NCBI GenBank assembly: GCA_036404255.1
Contig: DASWOP010000183.1
Location: 1 to 9,211 of the forward strand
Length of the DNA: 9,211 nt
Reading direction: 5' to 3'
DNA from: JARLFX01 sp036404255
Lineage (GTDB): Bacteria; Acidobacteriota; Terriglobia; Terriglobales; Acidobacteriaceae
Shown here: one piece after another, positions 1 through 6,187 of the stretch
Layout of the letters: each line of letters starts with the position of its first letter
Position numbering within the stretch: the stretch's first letter is position 1
Notes under the pieces: model-generated
Databases searched by the model: none
What the model was told of the DNA's origin: nothing
The model's input: only the letters and a program-made list of their open reading frames with translations
Made by a program: the position numbers and the translations under genes

Positions 1-341
1 ATGCGGAAGCCCTCGCGGGTGGTGTCGAGGAACTCACCCTTCAATTCGCTGGCGGGGGCGTAGGCCACGGCGTGAACAAGGGCGTGGATGGTGCCGTACT
101 TTGCCTTGATCTGTTCGAAGAGGGCGATGATCTCATCATCGCTGGAGACGTCGCACTGAAAGCCGGTGGCGTTGGGCAGGTCGGAGATGAGGCCGTCGGC
201 CTCGAGCTTCATACGCTCGTTCTGGTAACAGATGGCCAGATGCATGCCTGCTTCAGAGAGCTTCTGGGCGATGCCCCAGGAGATGCTGCGTTTGTTCGCC
301 AGGCCGAAGATAACGGCTACACGGCCTTTGAGATTTTCCAT
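1..341 (-). CDS. fabI: Enoyl-[acyl-carrier-protein] reductase FabI, N-terminal part (gene runs off the left edge)
   Basis: FabI reduces trans-2-enoyl-ACP to acyl-ACP with NAD(P)H, the last step of each round of type II fatty-acid synthesis in the cytoplasm, and is the triclosan target. The 113 complete codons present begin MENLKGRVAVIFGLANKRS. The GLANKRSISWGIA stretch at residues 13-25 is the FabI form of the short-chain-dehydrogenase glycine-rich nucleotide loop. ICYQNERMK follows near residue 37, CDVSSDDEI near 63, and HALVHAVAYAP at 86-96 is the family's signature around the end of the fourth strand. The catalytic Tyr and Lys lie beyond the window edge, so integrity cannot be judged. The ATG at 339-341 is preceded by GAAAGGAA about ten bases upstream, a good ribosome binding site. 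The gene lies 185 bases downstream of murI on the same strand and probably has its own promoter. Confidence 0.93.
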   Translation of the reverse strand, partial: MENLKGRVAVIFGLANKRSISWGIAQKLSEAGMHLAICYQNERMKLEADGLISDLPNATGFQCDVSSDDEIIALFEQIKAKYGTIHALVHAVAYAPASELKGEFLDTTREGFR

Positions 342-526
342 TTAATGCATTTCCTTTCAATGCGACGCGAAAAATGCCGCTACATAGCAAGAATATCAGC
401 TTAGAAGCGTTTTCCCTGTCGATGTAACGATTTGTGGCGATGATCGGAAAGCAGATTCCGCTGCTGCGCCGCGGAATGACAAATATATGGAATGAGCTAA
501 ACCGCTACACCCATAGAAAATTTGCG
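342..526 (-). promoter_or_regulatory. murI-fabI intergenic spacer with candidate fabI promoter
   Basis: This 185-base spacer separates the murI stop from the fabI start and is more AT-rich than its flanks. On the minus strand, TATATT (482-487) resembles a -10 box, but I find no convincing -35 partner. A second weak -10-like TATGTA lies nearer fabI at about 383-388. The palindrome at 451-480, described separately, lies between the first candidate and the gene. The spacing suggests fabI is transcribed at least partly independently of the murI operon. No coding potential is apparent. The promoter call is weak. Confidence 0.3.
451..480 (-). repeat. Palindromic intergenic element, GTCATTCC...GGAATCTGC type
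   Basis: On the minus strand this reads gtcattccgc, a nine-base loop, then gcggaatctgc. The arms ATTCCGC (471-477) and GCGGAAT (455-461) pair perfectly over 7 bp. The flanking gtc and ctgc and the general form match a short palindrome that I recall as dispersed in intergenic regions of Acidobacteriota and some other phyla. That identification is from memory; only the inverted repeat is seen directly. It sits downstream of murI and could act as a weak transcript-end hairpin, but no T-run follows the stem on the minus strand. Confidence 0.5.
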
Positions 527-1369
527 CTAGCCGCCAAGATCGACGTGCTGGACCTGTGCGATGGGCTGGCCGAGGAAGCGGGAGCCGAGGCGCTGGAACT
601 TATCGACGGAGTCTGTGGCGAAGAATTCGCAGGCAGGGGTGTCGGTTTTGGAGATTGGAGTGGCCATGAAGCGGGCGGCTACGCGCTGCGCGGTGGCGGC
701 GGCTGAGTCCAGAATGCGGATCTCGGGGGCGTTACCTGCGGGGGGAAAGTGCTTGCGGAGAACGCGTTCCAGCAGGGGCTGGAGGAGAGGGTAGTGGGTG
801 CAGCCAAGGAGGACGGTGGCGGGGAGGATGCCTTGTTCGCAAGCGTCGTGGAGGGCTTCTTCGAGGTAGATGCGGAGGACCTCTTCGGTGACGGGGTGGT
901 CGTTCCAGCCCTCTTCGACCATGGGGACGAGGAGGGGACAAGCTTTCTCGAAGGCCTGCAGGCCGTGGGCGGCGCAGGCCCGGGCGTAGGCGTGGCTCTG
1001 GACGGTGGCCTGGGTGGCGAGGACGAGGACTCCGGGCTGGCCGGGTGTGGCGGCGCGGGCGGCGGCGTCGGCGCCGGGCTCGATGACCCCGAGGACGGGG
1101 ATTTTGGCTTCGGCTTCGAGGGCGTCGAGTGCGAGGGCGCTGGCGGTGTTGCAGGCGATGACCAGGAGGTCGGCACCGTGGTTCTCGAGAAAGTGGGCGG
1201 AGCCGACGGCGTAGCGGGCGATGGTTTCGCGGGACTTGGAACCATAGGGGAGGCGGGCGGTGTCGCCGAGGTAGACGTAGTCGGCCTGGGGAACGAGGGC
1301 GAGGAGGGCGCGCATGACGGTGAGTCCACCGAAGCCTGAGTCAAAGATGCCGATGATGGGACGGCTCAC
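527..1369 (-). CDS. murI: Glutamate racemase MurI
   Basis: MurI interconverts L- and D-glutamate without cofactor, supplying the D-Glu that MurD adds to the peptidoglycan stem peptide; it is cytoplasmic. The 280-residue length is normal for the family. FDSGFGG at residues 9-15 carries the Asp10/Ser11 pair, and YLGDTARLPYG lies at 33-43. ACNTAS at 72-77 holds catalytic Cys73, and LLGCTHYPLL at 187-196 holds the second catalytic Cys190 with His192. EEGW follows VPM near 152-155, and ILDSA lies near 228. All expected active-site residues are present. The start is GTG at 1367-1369, which overlaps the upstream GerMN stop in a GTGA junction; AGAGGA about seven bases upstream supports it. It is the last gene of the amidase-GerMN-murI run, and a dedicated terminator after it is not obvious. 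Confidence 0.96.
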   Translation of the reverse strand: MSRPIIGIFDSGFGGLTVMRALLALVPQADYVYLGDTARLPYGSKSRETIARYAVGSAHFLENHGADLLVIACNTASALALDALEAEAKIPVLGVIEPGADAAARAATPGQPGVLVLATQATVQSHAYARACAAHGLQAFEKACPLLVPMVEEGWNDHPVTEEVLRIYLEEALHDACEQGILPATVLLGCTHYPLLQPLLERVLRKHFPPAGNAPEIRILDSAAATAQRVAARFMATPISKTDTPACEFFATDSVDKFQRLGSRFLGQPIAQVQHVDLGG

Positions 1370-2052
1370 TGGTTATCCTCTGCCGGGGGCTTGCTGGGAT
1401 CGGCGGGGATGGGGTTGCTGAGGTCTGCCATGGAGTAGACGCGGGCGAGGTCGGCGTGTCCGGCGAGGGTGGCGACCTGCTGGCCATCGACGAGGAAGCG
1501 AACCTGGGTGATCTGCGGCAGATTGGCGTGGAGCGTCTGGAGCATGGACTGGACGGTGAGCATCTCCGGGAGCACACCGGAGGGGTGGCCCTGGACGAAG
1601 CTGCCGTGGAGGTTGATGACGGCGAGCATCTGCTGATGGTCGGAGGGATCGGAGGAGTAGAGAGGAAGCGCGGCTGCGGCGGAGGTCTTGGGTACCTCAA
1701 CGGGCAGGAGGAAGACATCGTCGACGGATGGGCCGCCGGTGAGGGGGTGCGCGGATTTGGGCAGCGCGTATCCGGCGAGGAGGCGCTCCAGCAGAGCGCG
1801 GGCGCGGGCACCGGGGTCGACGGGCAGGGCAATCAGCTCGGGCGTGACGGTGATGGAAGCGTCGGTGTCACTGGCAACGGCCAGGGTGACGGACTCGGCG
1901 GCGGTATTGTCTGGCGCGGAGATGGGGGTGGGGTCGTTAAGGGCGGCGAGGTCTTCCATCCGCTTATGGTGCAGGTGGAAGAGGAAGATCGCCATGAGCA
2001 CGCTGGAGCCGAGGAGAACCCAGAAGAGGATGCGCTGGTAGCGTGGGATCAT
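1366..2052 (-). CDS. Membrane-anchored GerMN-domain protein
   Basis: The 228-residue protein has one hydrophobic segment at about residues 8-27 with basic residues before it (IPRYQR), so it is probably an N-terminally anchored periplasmic protein. A variable Ala/Ser/Asp/Pro region at about 35-80 leads into a GerMN-like domain. ALLERLLAG is at 87-95, VDDVFLLP at 110-117, and INLHGSFVQG, a TVQSMLQTL helix and QVRFLVDGQ lie between 146 and 191, followed by TLAGHADL at 195-202. GerMN domains were named from Bacillus GerM and also occur in LpqB-type lipoproteins and many non-sporulating bacteria; no enzymatic activity is established for them. The ATG at 2050-2052 overlaps the amidase stop as ATGA, and the stop overlaps the murI GTG. 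Close linkage to an amidase suggests a structural or regulatory role in peptidoglycan turnover, which is inference. The C-terminus is Pro-rich. Confidence 0.82.
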   Translation of the reverse strand: MIPRYQRILFWVLLGSSVLMAIFLFHLHHKRMEDLAALNDPTPISAPDNTAAESVTLAVASDTDASITVTPELIALPVDPGARARALLERLLAGYALPKSAHPLTGGPSVDDVFLLPVEVPKTSAAAALPLYSSDPSDHQQMLAVINLHGSFVQGHPSGVLPEMLTVQSMLQTLHANLPQITQVRFLVDGQQVATLAGHADLARVYSMADLSNPIPADPSKPPAEDNQ

Positions 2053-3011
2053 GGCGTGACCTTTGTGCCGGCGCGGGTGGCGGAACGGTCTGCGAGGAGT
2101 GGCGCGGGGGTGGAGATTCCGGCGCTGGGGTTGTTCTGTCCGCGCCAGAAGACGAGTGCGGTGGTAAGGGATTCGGCGACGCGGGCCTGATAGCTGGAAT
2201 CGCTGACGTCGGTCTTGCTGCCGTCGTCGGCCTGGAGGGGGGCAATCTCGACGGCGACGGCTGGGCAGGTGAGATTGTCCAGAGGGGCGAGGGCGGTTTG
2301 CGCCTGGGTGATGACGAACTGGGCGTGGGTCAGGGCAGTGCTTATCTGCTTCTCCAACTGCGCACTCTGCTGGGCAAAGGCGCTTTGCGCGGTGGCCCAG
2401 GGGAGGACGGCGCGGTGGGATGTCTCAGGCGGCAGGGCACTGGTGAAGAGGTGGACACCGTTGCCGGTGCCGGTGGCGTGCAGCACAAGGCAGGCAATGG
2501 CGACGGAGTGGTTGGCGACCTCAGCGCGCTGGTCTGTGGTGAGCGCGCTGGCGGGGTCACCATCGCGAGCGGAGAGCACGGTGAAGTTGTGGGATTGCAG
2601 CGACGAACGCAGGCGGGTGGCCAGCGCGAGAGTGACGTCTTTCTCTGCCAGATGATCGTTGATCTGCGCGCCGGTCTCGGGACCACCGTGCGCGGGATCG
2701 AGAAAAACGATGATGCGCTGGGGCGCTGGGGGAAGAGTGCGGCGCGGGGCGGTGTCAGCCGATGAGGGCGCGGGAGCCGCGGGGGTGGCGGCTGACGGCG
2801 CTGGTGGAGTGGAAGGCGTTGCCGCAGCCGGTGGATGCTGCCAGGCGGGCGCGGGGCGTTGCTGTGCGCGGACGTGGAGCGTGGAGACCAGCACCGTAAG
2901 CAGCGCCACGTTGACGGCGCAGAGGGCAAGCAGAATCGCCCAGCGAAGTGCCGGTCGTGGAGTCGAGCTTTGCTGTGAGGAACTGGTTGATTCTCTACTA
3001 ATCCAACGCAT
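2049..3011 (-). CDS. Membrane-anchored N-acetylmuramoyl-L-alanine amidase (Amidase_3 type)
   Basis: Zinc amidases of this family cleave the bond between N-acetylmuramic acid and L-alanine in peptidoglycan, in the periplasm. From the ATG at 3009-3011 the protein has 320 residues. A membrane segment spans about 23-44, then a Pro/Ala/Ser-rich linker about 51-97, then the catalytic domain. IIVFLDPAHGG (100-110) gives zinc ligand His108, LAEKDVTLAL (121-130) gives Glu123, and CLVLHATG (174-181) gives His178; AVEIAPL (253-259) supplies the probable catalytic Glu255. Departures from usual motifs are LHAT in place of the common SLHAN, and no GFLSN-like motif after the Glu. The frame stays open to 3080, but the 3011 ATG overlaps the DUF1015 stop by only 14 bases and gives a normal short cytoplasmic tail before the membrane segment. 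Its ribosome binding site is weak, consistent with coupling to the upstream gene. Confidence 0.87.
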   Translation of the reverse strand: MRWISRESTSSSQQSSTPRPALRWAILLALCAVNVALLTVLVSTLHVRAQQRPAPAWQHPPAAATPSTPPAPSAATPAAPAPSSADTAPRRTLPPAPQRIIVFLDPAHGGPETGAQINDHLAEKDVTLALATRLRSSLQSHNFTVLSARDGDPASALTTDQRAEVANHSVAIACLVLHATGTGNGVHLFTSALPPETSHRAVLPWATAQSAFAQQSAQLEKQISTALTHAQFVITQAQTALAPLDNLTCPAVAVEIAPLQADDGSKTDVSDSSYQARVAESLTTALVFWRGQNNPSAGISTPAPLLADRSATRAGTKVTP

Positions 3012-4335
3012 AGATGGCGAGGCCGCTGAGCAACTTGGGATAGAAATCAGTGGACTTCTGGGGCATGACGTCCAGAGCAAAGGCCACTTCCTTCAGTTGA
3101 TCCAGCGTACACGGATTGATGAGGAAGGCAATATCGGCGTCGTGGCGGGCGATCTGGTCGAGGGCTTCCTGGGCGTCGCGGAGGTAGCGCAGGTTCTTCT
3201 GGTCGCGGACGGATTCGGACGTGAGGCCGAGAATCTCTTCCAGAATGAGCGAGTGCAGCTGGACGACGTCAAGCTGGCGCTGCAGTTTGGAGATATTAGC
3301 GAGCGCGGAGGTTACGGCTGCCTTCTTGCCGGTGAGGACGTAGTTGCCCTCGCGGGTGGCGGCGATCATGGAGACCAGCTTGGGCTGGGTGACGGTGGCC
3401 AGGTGCGCGAGAAGGGCGGCGGCATCGCCCGCGGGGAGCTTCTTGACGTCGAAGAAGCGGGTGACGCGGCCAAGGAACTCGGACGGGTGGAAGTTGTTCA
3501 GGCCGAAGACGACGCGGTGCGTGGGCAGGATGGTGATGCCGGGCGCGTCCATGTTGACGAAGGTCATCATCATGGCAGCTTCAGGGAATGCAGGCTCGGG
3601 CAACTTGCCCTTGGCGGGCTTGGGCGGCGTGATGTCTTTGCCGAGTTCGGCGGCGCGCTCTTTGGCGTAGGCGACAGAGGTCTCGTAGCGGTGATGGCCG
3701 TCGGCGATGATGAGCTTTTTATCCGCCATGACGGCGCAGACCTTCTGGATGGTTTTGGCGTCGGTGACCTTCCAGAGGCGGTGGATCACGTTGTACTCGT
3801 CGGTGACTTCGACTTCGGGGGCATCGCCGGTGAAGAGGAGCTTGTCGGCGGCAAATTCGGGGTCGGAATAGAGGAGATAGATCTGCTCGCAGTAGGCGCG
3901 GGTGGCCTTGAAGAGGTTCAGGCGGTCGGATTTGGGCTTGGAGAGGGTCTGCTCGTGGCGGTAGATGATCTCTTCGGCATAGTCATAGAGCTGGCCGAGG
4001 GCGATGAAGCCGCGACGCTCGCGAATCTCTTCCGCGCCGGGAACGGTGTAAGTCTGGCTGTAGGCGTAGATAGCTGGGTCGGACTCTTCCTTGAGCACGC
4101 CCTCTTTGCGCCAGGCGGCAAGGTCGGCCGCGGCACGGGTGTAGACATTGTCGGTGTCGGTATCGCCCGGCTCGGACTTGCCCAGAATGACGCGCACCAG
4201 GTTGTAGGGGCTGCGGTCGTAGTACTTCTGCTGCATGGCGGGCGAAATCTTGTCGTACGGCTGGGTTACTACGTCCTCGGTCTGGACTTTGGCGGGGTTG
4301 TAACGCAGTGCGCGGAAAGGAAAGATGCTGGCCAT
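2998..4335 (-). CDS. DUF1015 family protein
   Basis: A 445-residue soluble protein that matches the DUF1015 family (PF06245) in length and motifs. PFRALRYNP is at the N-terminus (6-14), QPYDKISP at 25-32, RHEQTLSKPKSDRL at 126-139, IYLLYSDPE at 152-160, and the family-defining ADGHHRYETSVAYA at 211-224. No signal peptide or membrane segment is visible. I know of no settled function. Members often sit near serine-biosynthesis genes in other genomes and have been discussed as possible kinase-like proteins, but no ser genes are visible here and I would not assign that activity. The ATG at 4333-4335 is followed at once by the conserved N-terminus; a GGAG about 12 bases upstream is a loosely spaced ribosome binding site. 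It is the first gene of the run into amidase, GerMN and murI, and its last codons overlap the amidase start. Confidence 0.88.
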   Translation of the reverse strand: MASIFPFRALRYNPAKVQTEDVVTQPYDKISPAMQQKYYDRSPYNLVRVILGKSEPGDTDTDNVYTRAAADLAAWRKEGVLKEESDPAIYAYSQTYTVPGAEEIRERRGFIALGQLYDYAEEIIYRHEQTLSKPKSDRLNLFKATRAYCEQIYLLYSDPEFAADKLLFTGDAPEVEVTDEYNVIHRLWKVTDAKTIQKVCAVMADKKLIIADGHHRYETSVAYAKERAAELGKDITPPKPAKGKLPEPAFPEAAMMMTFVNMDAPGITILPTHRVVFGLNNFHPSEFLGRVTRFFDVKKLPAGDAAALLAHLATVTQPKLVSMIAATREGNYVLTGKKAAVTSALANISKLQRQLDVVQLHSLILEEILGLTSESVRDQKNLRYLRDAQEALDQIARHDADIAFLINPCTLDQLKEVAFALDVMPQKSTDFYPKLLSGLAIYALD

Positions 4336-4557
4336 TCGGCTGGGCTACTCCGGTGCTGGATTTGTGCGCCGGCAGCGCAAGGAGAGGCTCCGTGCAGACG
4401 AACGCGCTGAATTTATTGTAAACCCGGGGGTTGTGGAGACAGGGACAGGGGGTTAAGGAGGGTGGTCGCTGCCGTCCGGGTGAGGGGAATGGTATGGGAC
4501 TGCGGGAGGCGCGGGAAAGATTTGCGCGCGTCGCGCGGCCCTCGCGATGCGAGGCTT
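4336..4557 (-). promoter_or_regulatory. Leader and candidate promoter of the DUF1015-amidase-GerMN-murI operon
   Basis: The region upstream of the DUF1015 start has no convincing gene. On the minus strand TACAAT at 4415-4420, within GTTTACAATAAA, is a good -10-like box, but nothing 16-18 bases upstream resembles TTGACA. It would give a leader of about 75 bases. Further upstream, about 4431-4500 is roughly two-thirds pyrimidine on the minus strand. A short perfect hairpin, CCTCGC and GCGAGG around GAT, lies at 4540-4554, next to a GCGCGCG-type alternating run at 4524-4537. The operon's placement supports a promoter here, but the exact site is uncertain. Confidence 0.35.
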
Positions 4558-4594
4558 CCCACCTTAGCGACGATAAAGCTGTCGCGAAGATGGG
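4558..4594. repeat. Long imperfect palindrome, possible dispersed intergenic repeat
   Basis: Left arm CCCACCTTAGCGAC (4558-4571) and right arm GTCGCGAAGATGGG (4581-4594) pair at 12 of 14 positions around the nine-base loop gataaagct. A second hairpin at 4540-4554 abuts it on the left, and on the minus strand it is introduced by gggtgcc. The minus-strand form (TGCCCCATCTTCGCGAC, loop, then GTCGC...AAGGTGGG) resembles a palindrome I recall as recurring between genes in Acidobacteriaceae; copy number cannot be tested here. It lies 26 bases past the stop of the GT2-GtrA gene, so it may also stabilise or end that transcript, but there is no T-tract. A 61-codon open frame (4413-4598, minus) reads through it and is probably not a gene. 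Confidence 0.65.
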
Positions 4595-4619
4595 GCACCC
4601 AGATTGATGGCAGGGGATG

Positions 4620-5828
4620 CTACTCGGTGGAGTGGGCTTCGACGGGGTCGGCGATGGAATCGGGAATGGAGGGGCTGCGGTGGCGGTGGGGCATCTGCCA
4701 GGTGAAGAGGTTGCTGATGGAGTAGTTCCATACTGAGCCGATGATGATGCCGGCCAGACCTGCGAGATACCAGACCGCGCCGGATTGCAGAAGGGCGCGG
4801 GCGAAGATGACGTTGGCCCAGGCACCGAATGAGCAGGCGAGCCAGAATGAGGCCAGGCCGGAGATCAGGCGCAGGCCGCGGAGACTGCGGTCGCGGAAGG
4901 TGATCAGGTTGTTGAGGAAGAAGTTCTCCGTCATGGCGATGACGGTGGCGATGGCCTGGGCGGTGAGGAATGGCAGGTGCAGGACGTGGTAGAGCAATCC
5001 AAGGCAGAGGAGGTGGGTGGCGACGCCAGCTGCTCCAACCAGGGAGAAGAGGGCGAAGCGGATGGGGATGATGCCACCCATCATCTTGTTGGTGACGAGG
5101 AAGAGATATTCGACGGCAGTGTTCACATCGAGCTTGCTCTTGCCGTGGATGCGATTGCGGAAGCAGTAGCCAACTTCGCCGAGGCAGACCGGGCGCTCGG
5201 TGGAGGACAGAATATCGACCAGGATCTTGAAGCCGCCGTGGTGGAGGTGGTGCACGACTTCCAGGAAGAAACTGCGCTTGAGCAGGAAGAAGCCGCTCAT
5301 GGGATCAGTCAGCTCGCAACGGCAGACTCGATCGCTGACCTTTTTCCCCATTTTGCTGATGAAGACACGCTTGCGGGAGAACTCACCCATGCTGCCGCCT
5401 TCGGCATTGCGGGTGGCAACAACGATGTCCAGCGATTCTTCGTGGAGCCGGGCCAGCATCTTAGGGAGAATGGTCTCATCATGCTGCAGATCGGCGTCCA
5501 TCACGGCAACGTGATTTGCGGAGGTGGCCATGATGCCTTCAATGCAGGCGGAGGAGAGTCCGCGGCGGCCTACGCGATGCAGCAGGCGAATGCGGGGATC
5601 GCGGCGCGCATAGGAGCGGACAACATCAGAGGTGCCGTCGGGTGAATCGTCATCCACGAACATCAGTTCCCAGCGCAGGCCCTGAAGAGCATCTTCCAGG
5701 CGGGCGATCAGCTCTGGGATGTTGTCTCGCTCGTTGTAGGTGGGCAGAACGACCGCGAGATCCACATTCGTTTCCCGGGGGAAACGTGTGGAGGGTGTGA
5801 CAGCGGTAGTGAGTTCGGGGCTAGGCAA
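4620..5828 (-). CDS. Polyprenyl-phosphate mannosyltransferase-like GT2 fused to a GtrA domain
   Basis: The GT2 half resembles dolichol-phosphate mannose synthase (DPM1), which transfers a hexose from a nucleotide sugar to polyprenyl phosphate on the cytoplasmic membrane face. Counting from the TTG at 5826-5828 (402 residues), VVLPTYNERDNIPEL is at 26-40, VDDDSPDGT at 58-66, the metal-binding DADLQHDE at 111-118, DPMSGFFLLKR at 175-185 and IHGKSKL at 227-233. From about 256 to 379 a four-helix GtrA domain follows, with ENFFLNNLITF and SVWNYSISNLFTW. GtrA domains are thought to help move lipid-linked sugars across the membrane. The tail is hydrophilic. The start is uncertain: no in-frame ATG precedes the domain. 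TTG at 5828 has AAGGA at ideal spacing; TTG at 5900, TTG at 5834 and GTG at 5765 (next to the first strand) are alternatives. The sugar cannot be read from sequence; mannose or glucose are both possible. Confidence 0.88.
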   Translation of the reverse strand: MPSPELTTAVTPSTRFPRETNVDLAVVLPTYNERDNIPELIARLEDALQGLRWELMFVDDDSPDGTSDVVRSYARRDPRIRLLHRVGRRGLSSACIEGIMATSANHVAVMDADLQHDETILPKMLARLHEESLDIVVATRNAEGGSMGEFSRKRVFISKMGKKVSDRVCRCELTDPMSGFFLLKRSFFLEVVHHLHHGGFKILVDILSSTERPVCLGEVGYCFRNRIHGKSKLDVNTAVEYLFLVTNKMMGGIIPIRFALFSLVGAAGVATHLLCLGLLYHVLHLPFLTAQAIATVIAMTENFFLNNLITFRDRSLRGLRLISGLASFWLACSFGAWANVIFARALLQSGAVWYLAGLAGIIIGSVWNYSISNLFTWQMPHRHRSPSIPDSIADPVEAHSTE

Positions 5829-6187
5829 AAGCAAATTCCTTGGTAAAGCGTGTCTCCGGCGTATGCCGGCGGGATGATATTGCGCAGAGGAACGGCGCAA
5901 TGCAACATGAGACGAATATCCGGCGGAATGGATTACGAGAAATCGATGATGCTCCCCATCGCTTATGGGAGACGAGCCATGCGAGAGACGTGAGCAGAGA
6001 AATCATGAGATACCAAGAGACTCCGAGAGCGCGTGTCCGTGCTTTCCTGAGAGCCGCTGCACTTTAACGCTGCCAGGGGAGGATGGCTAACATCGTAGCA
6101 CAGCATACAAGGTGAAAAGCCCTAAATCAGGTATTTTTGGTGGTGATTTTTGATTGTCTCAACACGCTCGGTTGCATCGCTCTATCG
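5829..6187. other. Intergenic region upstream of the GT2-GtrA gene
   Basis: About 360 bases lie between the HD-GYP stop and the chosen GT2-GtrA start; the last part would be coding if the 5900 TTG is used. I see no convincing gene on either strand. On the minus strand TGCTACGAT (6092-6100) looks like an extended -10 and would give a leader of about 250 bases. An imperfect hairpin, CTCCCCAT pairing with ATGGGAG with one bulged C, lies at 5952-5971. Just after the HD-GYP stop an AT-rich stretch contains AAATCA (6124-6129) pairing with TGATTT (6144-6149), too weak to call a terminator. The stretch 5965-6040 is rich in GAGA-type motifs without a clear repeat unit. Confidence 0.4.

Noticed and set aside
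72..404. 110-codon plus-strand frame at the left edge
   Set aside because: It is antisense to fabI, whose N-terminal motifs are unambiguous.
749..1339. 196-codon plus-strand frame opposite murI, and similar plus-strand frames at 1456-2190 and 2043-2765
   Set aside because: All are low-complexity Gly/Glu/Val-rich shadows of genes on the minus strand that have full family motifs.
2659..4410. 583-codon open frame on the plus strand opposite the DUF1015 gene and the amidase N-terminus
   Set aside because: It is the antisense of a well-matched DUF1015 gene. Its product is Gly/Val/Asp/Glu-rich without recognisable domains, as expected of the complement of a GC-rich coding frame.
4413..4598. 61-codon minus-strand frame beginning MPHLRDSFIVAKVG
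   Set aside because: It reads through the palindromic repeat at 4558-4594, with no domain or ribosome binding site; such frames are often mis-annotated as hypothetical proteins.
4977..5645. 222-codon plus-strand frame opposite the GT2-GtrA gene
   Set aside because: It is an antisense shadow of a frame with all GT2 motifs.
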